A DNA stretch of 26,229 bases from Actinomycetes bacterium (GTDB lineage: Bacteria; Actinomycetota; Acidimicrobiia; Acidimicrobiales; Palsa-688). The stretch is taken from contig JAKAQB010000051.1 in the NCBI GenBank assembly GCA_021811865.1, forward strand, positions 1 through 26,229, in the 5' to 3' direction. Positions 26,011 through 26,229 of the stretch are shown piece by piece. A program made the translations under genes and the position numbers. Positions within the stretch are counted from its first letter, which is position 1; each line of letters opens with the position of its first letter. Below the pieces are notes generated by a model. The model saw only the letters and a list, made by a program, of their open reading frames with translations, was not told the origin of the DNA and did not search any database.

Positions 26011-26118
26011 GTGACGGGCGAAGGTCCTCGTGTCGTCGGGACTGGCTCGGCTCGGTGCGGTGAAGTCACAGTGCTCCGCTGCCCCGCAGCAGAGCACGAG
26101 CGGAGGGAGCACAGCTGA
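26011..26118 (+). CDS. Possible leader peptide with two Cys codons
   Basis: A 35-residue frame begins at GTG 26011 (or GTG 26008) behind GGGGA at 25999 and about 20 bases after the predicted transcription start. It has two cysteine codons, TGC at 26056 and TGC at 26080, the second inside an RNA hairpin. Its stop TGA (26116-26118) overlaps the next start as TGATG. The downstream gene is of the cysteine-synthase family. The reading as a regulatory leader is inference; it may be only a chance frame, since it is also open further upstream. Confidence 0.3.
   Translation: MTGEGPRVVGTGSARCGEVTVLRCPAAEHERREHS
26071..26112 (+). promoter_or_regulatory. Mutually exclusive RNA hairpins over the ribosome binding site
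   Basis: GTGCTC (26071-26076) and GCTG (26078-26081) pair with CAGC (26087-26090) and GAGCAC (26092-26097), one compact hairpin. The same 5' strand can instead pair as CTCCGCT (26074-26080) with AGCGGAG (26099-26105), or as GTGCTCC (26071-26077) with GGAGCAC (26106-26112), and both of those cover the Shine-Dalgarno GGAGGGA (26102-26108). This is the layout of an RNA switch. No known riboswitch core is visible. Confidence 0.4.
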
Positions 26119-26229
26119 TGGGTCTGTCGCATACCGCCGCCGGACGTGTCATGGCTCCCACGGTCCTCGACGCCATCGGTGACACACCTCTCGTGCAGGT
26201 GGACGGAAACTGGCAGAAGCTCGAATACC
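26118..26229 (+). CDS. Cysteine-synthase-family PLP enzyme, cut by the window end
   Basis: Only the first 37 residues are present. They read LDAIGDTPLVQVDGNWQKLEY from residue 17, the N-terminal signature of fold-type II PLP enzymes such as cysteine synthase and cystathionine beta-synthase, where (N/D)TPL sits just before the lysine strand KLE. The PLP lysine itself lies beyond the window. The ATG at 26118 has GGAGGGA ten bases upstream; a second ATG in the same frame (codon 12) is possible. The exact reaction cannot be stated, as serine/threonine dehydratases and diaminopropionate synthases share this start. It lies behind a promoter with the GntR operator, so it is probably part of the same catabolic regulon. 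Confidence 0.75.
   Translation, partial: MGLSHTAAGRVMAPTVLDAIGDTPLVQVDGNWQKLEY

Larger units (their letters stand above)
25781..26117. other. Intergenic stretch before the PLP-enzyme gene
   Basis: This 337-base stretch holds a CCGCC/CCACC-type triplet tract, a strong promoter with a GntR-type operator, a short possible leader frame and RNA hairpins near the next start. A GTG at 25798 with AGGGGGA upstream opens a 106-residue frame that is Ala/Ser/Thr-rich and then Arg-rich, and runs to the TGA at 26116-26118. It resembles no family, and it covers the promoter, so I do not call it a gene. Confidence 0.6.

Noticed and set aside
26000..26117. SAM-type or other known riboswitch before the cysteine-synthase-like gene
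   Set aside because: I looked for the conserved cores of SAM-type riboswitches and did not see them; only the local hairpins can be supported.
25798..26118. A 106-residue gene starting at GTG 25798
   Set aside because: It has a fair ribosome binding site, but the product is low-complexity, comes from the triplet tract and spans a strong promoter; no family resemblance.

Overview
The window comes from a high-GC actinobacterium-like genome. GC is very high throughout, many starts are GTG, and neighbouring genes are often coupled by ATGA or GTGA overlaps. The secreted GYWLVxSxGNVYxxGxxxYGS-type repeat protein and the Tat lipoprotein binding protein would fit Acidimicrobiia or a related deep actinobacterial lineage. 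That lineage is an inference; there is no rRNA here to test it.

Layout. (1) Positions 1-536 hold no gene I can support, only a strong hairpin with a repeated CTTCACGTTT word and a possible terminator. (2) Positions 537-11463, minus strand, form one tightly packed surface-glycan operon. In transcription order it runs: NAD-dependent sugar epimerase, MurG-like glycosyltransferase, two GT4 glycosyltransferases, an ABC exporter, UDP-glucose dehydrogenase, a Ser/Thr/Pro-rich membrane protein whose frame appears broken, a sensor histidine kinase and an OmpR-type response regulator. (3) The divergent intergenic region 11464-11818 carries possible response-regulator direct repeats and four perfect copies of a 21-bp tandem repeat. 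(4) Positions 11819-13513, plus strand, encode a secreted protein with a GH25-like lysozyme-fold domain and six propeller-like repeats. (5) Positions 13744 to the window end, plus strand, form a catabolic module: an FCD-type GntR regulator; a dimethylglycine/sarcosine dehydrogenase-like flavoprotein with its electron acceptor ETF (beta, alpha); a complete peptide-type ABC importer with a fused double ATPase; an acetamidase/formamidase; and the start of a cysteine-synthase-family PLP enzyme.

How the genes work together. The glycan operon makes a UDP-uronic acid and another nucleotide sugar, assembles a glycan with three glycosyltransferases, carries an exporter, and ends with a two-component system that may sense the envelope. 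In the catabolic module the importer would bring in a small N-containing compound, the amidase would hydrolyse an amide, and the flavoprotein would oxidatively demethylate or deaminate an amine and pass electrons to ETF. The same palindrome, TGATATATCA or a near copy, lies just before gntR and directly after three well-formed -35/-10 promoters: before the dehydrogenase-ETF unit, before the transporter-amidase unit and before the PLP-enzyme gene. This ties the genes into one predicted GntR regulon. The substrate is unknown, and this module is the best candidate for an undescribed system in the window.
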